Shown here piece by piece: positions 61,830 to 64,000 of a DNA stretch of 64,000 nt. The position numbers and the translations under genes were made by a program. Below the pieces are notes generated by a model. It was not told the DNA's origin, did not search any database, and was given only the letters and a program-made list of their open reading frames with translations. Each line of letters starts with the position of its first letter. Within the stretch, counting starts at the first letter, position 1. Source of the stretch: an uncultured Paenibacillaceae bacterium (GTDB taxonomy: Bacteria; Bacillota; Bacilli; Paenibacillales; DA-C8); the NCBI GenBank assembly GCA_937957685.1, contig CALGAO010000029.1:59431-123430 (forward strand). Reading direction: 5' to 3'.

Positions 61830-63329
61830 TCAGGCTGTGGCCTGCTTCGCTCTGGTCAGACCCAGCGTCTCTACGGCAGACGCTTCGATCTCGCTGATCA
61901 GATCCGGCTTCTTCAGGAGCGATTCGCCATAGGACGGGATCATCTCCTTGATCTTGGGCTCCCAGGCCTTCAGATGCTGCGGGAAGCATCTGCGGATGAC
62001 CTCCAGCATGATGGCCACCGCCGTCGAAGCGCCAGGCGAAGCGCCCAGCAGGGCCGCGATCGAACCATCAGCGGAGCTGATGACTTCCGTGCCGAAGAGC
62101 AACGTTCCTCTGCCCGCTTGCGTATCCTTGATGATCTGCACGCGTTGCCCTGCAACGACGAGTTCCCAATCCTCGCTTCTGGCGTTCGGATAGAACTCGC
62201 GCAGCTCCTTCACCCGCTGTTCCTTGGTCAGCATGAGCTGCCCGATCAGATAGCGGGTCAGCTCGAAGTTTCTTACGCCGGCTGCCAGCATCGTCATCAG
62301 GTTATGCGGCTTGATCGATTTGAACAGGTCCCAGTACGAACCGTATTTCAGGAATTTCGGGGTAAAACCCGCGAACGGTCCGAAGAACAGGGATGCCTGA
62401 CGATCGATGAACCGGGTATCCAGATGCGGCACGGACATCGGCGGTGCGCCCACCGGTGCGATGCCGTATACCTTGGCATGATGTTGTCGCACGATCTCCG
62501 GATCGCGGCATACCATGAACAGGCCGCTGACCGGGAATCCTCCGATCCCCTTGCCTTCCGGGATGCCCGACTTCTGCAGCAGATGCAGGCTTCCTCCGCC
62601 AGCGCCGAGGAATACGAACCTGGCCTGATGGCGTTCCACCGCTCCGCTCTCGACATTGCGCACGATGAGCTCCCAGGAACCGTCGCTGGAACGGCGGATA
62701 TCATTCACCTGCCGGTTATAATGGATCTCCACATTCTGCTCTTGCAGATGCTTGAACAGCATGCGGGTCAATGCGCCGAAGTTGACATCCGTACCGGTAT
62801 CGATGCGGGTGGCGGCGATTGGCCCTTCGATCTTGCGATCCTGCATCATGAGCGGGATCCATTCCTTCAACTGGTCCGGATCGTCGCTGAACTCCATCCC
62901 ATAGAAGAGCGGGTTCTGCGATAGCGCTTCAAAACGTTTGCGCAGGAAGGCCACGTTCTTCTCCCCTTGCACGAAGCTCATGTGCGGGAGCGGGGTGATG
63001 AAGTCGCGCGGACTCTTGATCAGATTGCTCTTGACCAGATAGGACCAGAACTGTTTGGACAGCTGAAAATCTTCGTTGACCTTGATCGCCTTGCTGATAT
63101 CGATCGAACCGTCCGGCTTCTCCACGGTATAGTTCAACTCACACAGCGAGGAGTGGCCGGTTCCGGCATTGTTCCATTCGTTGGAGCTCTCCTCCCCCGC
63201 GCTTCCCCGTCTCTCGAACACCTTGATCTCCCATTCAGGAGCCAACTCTTTCAGCAGGGAACCAAGCGTGGCGCTCATGATGCCAGCACCGATCAGAATC
63301 ACATCAGTCTTGGATTGTCTGTTGCTCAT
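61830..63329 (-). CDS. mqo: Malate:quinone oxidoreductase
   Basis: A 499-residue membrane-associated FAD enzyme that oxidises malate to oxaloacetate and passes electrons to menaquinone, an alternative to malate dehydrogenase in the TCA cycle. The FAD-binding Rossmann motif is [17 protein letters not shown] (about 10-26). Family blocks are [51 protein letters not shown] and [24 protein letters not shown] precedes the ATG. The length is typical. Transcribed alone, with a contiguous direct repeat just upstream. Confidence 0.96.
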   Translation of the reverse strand: MSNRQSKTDVILIGAGIMSATLGSLLKELAPEWEIKVFERRGSAGEESSNEWNNAGTGHSSLCELNYTVEKPDGSIDISKAIKVNEDFQLSKQFWSYLVKSNLIKSPRDFITPLPHMSFVQGEKNVAFLRKRFEALSQNPLFYGMEFSDDPDQLKEWIPLMMQDRKIEGPIAATRIDTGTDVNFGALTRMLFKHLQEQNVEIHYNRQVNDIRRSSDGSWELIVRNVESGAVERHQARFVFLGAGGGSLHLLQKSGIPEGKGIGGFPVSGLFMVCRDPEIVRQHHAKVYGIAPVGAPPMSVPHLDTRFIDRQASLFFGPFAGFTPKFLKYGSYWDLFKSIKPHNLMTMLAAGVRNFELTRYLIGQLMLTKEQRVKELREFYPNARSEDWELVVAGQRVQIIKDTQAGRGTLLFGTEVISSADGSIAALLGASPGASTAVAIMLEVIRRCFPQHLKAWEPKIKEMIPSYGESLLKKPDLISEIEASAVETLGLTRAKQATA

Positions 63330-63352
63330 TTTGATCGTCCTTTATTTGTAAG

Positions 63353-63381
63353 ATTCGTATCTAAATCATTTGTATCAAATC
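63353..63381. promoter_or_regulatory. Contiguous direct repeat upstream of mqo
   Basis: ATTCGTATCTAAATC (63353-63367) is followed directly by ATTTGTATCAAATC (63368-63381). The pair lies between the mqo start and a plausible promoter (TTGCTT at 63417-63412, 16 bp, TACACT at 63395-63390). It could be a regulator site. Confidence 0.45.
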
Positions 63382-63417
63382 TATTCCATAGTGTACCACT
63401 ATCAAAGACATAAGCAA

Positions 63418-63900
63418 GCCATATGACATATATATCTTTGTATATACTAAGTATAAGACAGTTGGCGTGGATTTGGTAGCCGGTAAATTACTCTAGAACG
63501 CGCATTCCCTACCCGATCACGAACGCCATGTCCACCACCCATCTGTAGCCATCTCGAATGTACCGTTGTGCCTGAAGGGCAGCGTCATGCCCTCGCTTCC
63601 CCGGTCTGAAACCGTAACTGTACCATGATCGCAAGGAATGGCTGCAGCTCGGACAGCAGTTGTACCAGGGTATCCGGATATGCCTCCTTCGTCAGGCTCC
63701 CTTCACCAGACGGATATAACGAAACCGGATGAGCAGGAAATAGATCAGTAGAACCAGCGCGAAGCCGCTCAGGACGCCCTTTCATCCTCTTGCCATCATT
63801 TGTCTCTTATGAACCATTTTAACACAATCCGCCCGGCACTACTTGCCTCACACCAGGAAGGGTAAACAGCCTCTTCCATTTTTCATGTTTTTGTTGTATA
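63418..63900. other. Region upstream of mqo with decayed small frames
   Basis: No complete gene is supported. On the minus strand at 63700-63785 a short frame would encode a hydrophobic helix (GFALVLLIYFLLIRFRYIR, ending VKGA) if the GGG after ATGAAA were GG; as it stands its start is out of frame. A second short frame (ending LQPFLAIMVQLRFQTGEARA at 63585) overlaps it. These look like remnants, or real small genes hit by an indel. Nothing is seen in 63430-63584. Confidence 0.35.
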
Positions 63901-63922
63901 GTACATTACAGCAGTAATGTAC
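63901..63922. promoter_or_regulatory. Perfect inverted repeat before the GntR gene
   Basis: GTACATTAC, a 4-base spacer and GTAATGTAC form a perfect palindrome of the GTAC...GTAC type used by GntR/YtrA regulators. It overlaps a TATAGT -10 candidate (63897-63902), 33 bp before the TTG start, so autorepression is likely. Confidence 0.65.
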
Positions 63923-63954
63923 CATGTATCCTGCAAGCGGGAGGAGGCGACAAC

Positions 63955-64000
63955 TTGATCCTGCCCTCAGACACAACGAAACCGATCTATGTCCAGTTAG
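63955..64000 (+). CDS. GntR-family regulator (start only)
   Basis: Only 15 codons are visible: a TTG start with GGAGGAGG seven bases upstream, then ILPSDTTKPIYVQL. The P-IYVQL pattern is the standard beginning of GntR winged-helix proteins, especially the YtrA group that pairs with ABC transporters. The rest lies outside the window, so the subgroup is inferred from this stub and the palindrome upstream. Confidence 0.7.
   Translation, partial: MILPSDTTKPIYVQL

Overview
The window reads as a chromosomal segment of a Gram-positive, spore-former-type Firmicute, most likely a member of the Paenibacillaceae. The reasons are strong AGGAGG-type ribosome binding sites, frequent TTG and GTG starts, a high-GC Bacillus-like gene set (nagA/nagB with a YvoA-type GntR regulator, YkuI-type EAL protein, YeeI-type YebC protein, MscL, SpoIIE-type phosphatase), a large SLH-anchored surface protein and plant-polysaccharide genes (uxaC, GH43 arabinanase, GPH symporter). 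The assignment is an inference; there is no rRNA or other taxonomic marker here.

Layout. 0-4.4 kb: start of a MarR regulator with its operator, a SAM methyltransferase, and the N-acetylglucosamine operon nagR-nagB-nagA behind a sigma-A promoter that overlaps a dre-type operator. 4.6-7.9 kb: ATP-grasp / alpha-E / transglutaminase cluster. 8.2-17.3 kb: a 1523-residue SLH surface protein, then a BTAD-domain regulator, a membrane PP2C phosphatase, an RsbW-type kinase and a STAS antagonist. Three intergenic regions in this block share a short motif. 17.5-18.8 kb: SMP-30 lactonase and MscL. 18.8-22.5 kb: a low-GC islet with a doubly broken IS1380-type transposase, a secreted DUF6973-like protein whose start lies in an A8 tract, and a small membrane-anchored protein. 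22.7-30.1 kb: glucuronate isomerase, a heterodimeric ABC exporter, a TVP38 membrane protein and a Gfo/Idh oxidoreductase. 30.4-33.4 kb: a TrpXYZ-like ABC importer. 33.5-37.7 kb: ChbG deacetylase plus GPH symporter behind a cre site, a thioredoxin-like protein and a TraB-family protein. 37.9-41.4 kb: EAL phosphodiesterase, polysaccharide deacetylase, DUF1992 protein, membrane protein. 41.5-50.0 kb: an unusual five-gene envelope operon (two zinc-ribbon proteins, a small membrane protein, a 1396-residue vWA protein, a membrane-anchored beta-sandwich protein). 50.3-59.3 kb: YebC, GH43 arabinanase, GNAT plus nitrilase pair, D,D-carboxypeptidase and LLM oxidoreductase, with several repeat arrays and an IS1182-type MITE. 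59.4-64 kb: a diguanylate cyclase controlled by a class I cyclic-di-GMP riboswitch, a SWIM protein, malate:quinone oxidoreductase, and the start of a GntR regulator.

Themes. Carbon scavenging (GlcNAc, glucuronate, arabinan, chito-oligosaccharides) is under local operators and CcpA-like cre sites. Cyclic-di-GMP turnover is represented by a synthase with riboswitch feedback and a separate EAL protein. The two least explained systems are the vWA/zinc-ribbon envelope operon and the BTAD-PP2C-kinase-STAS module next to the SLH protein.

Caution: several reading frames (about 21.16, 48.14, 60.93, 63.78 kb and the IS at 19.40 kb) are disrupted by what look like one-base events. These may be real decay or assembly indels.
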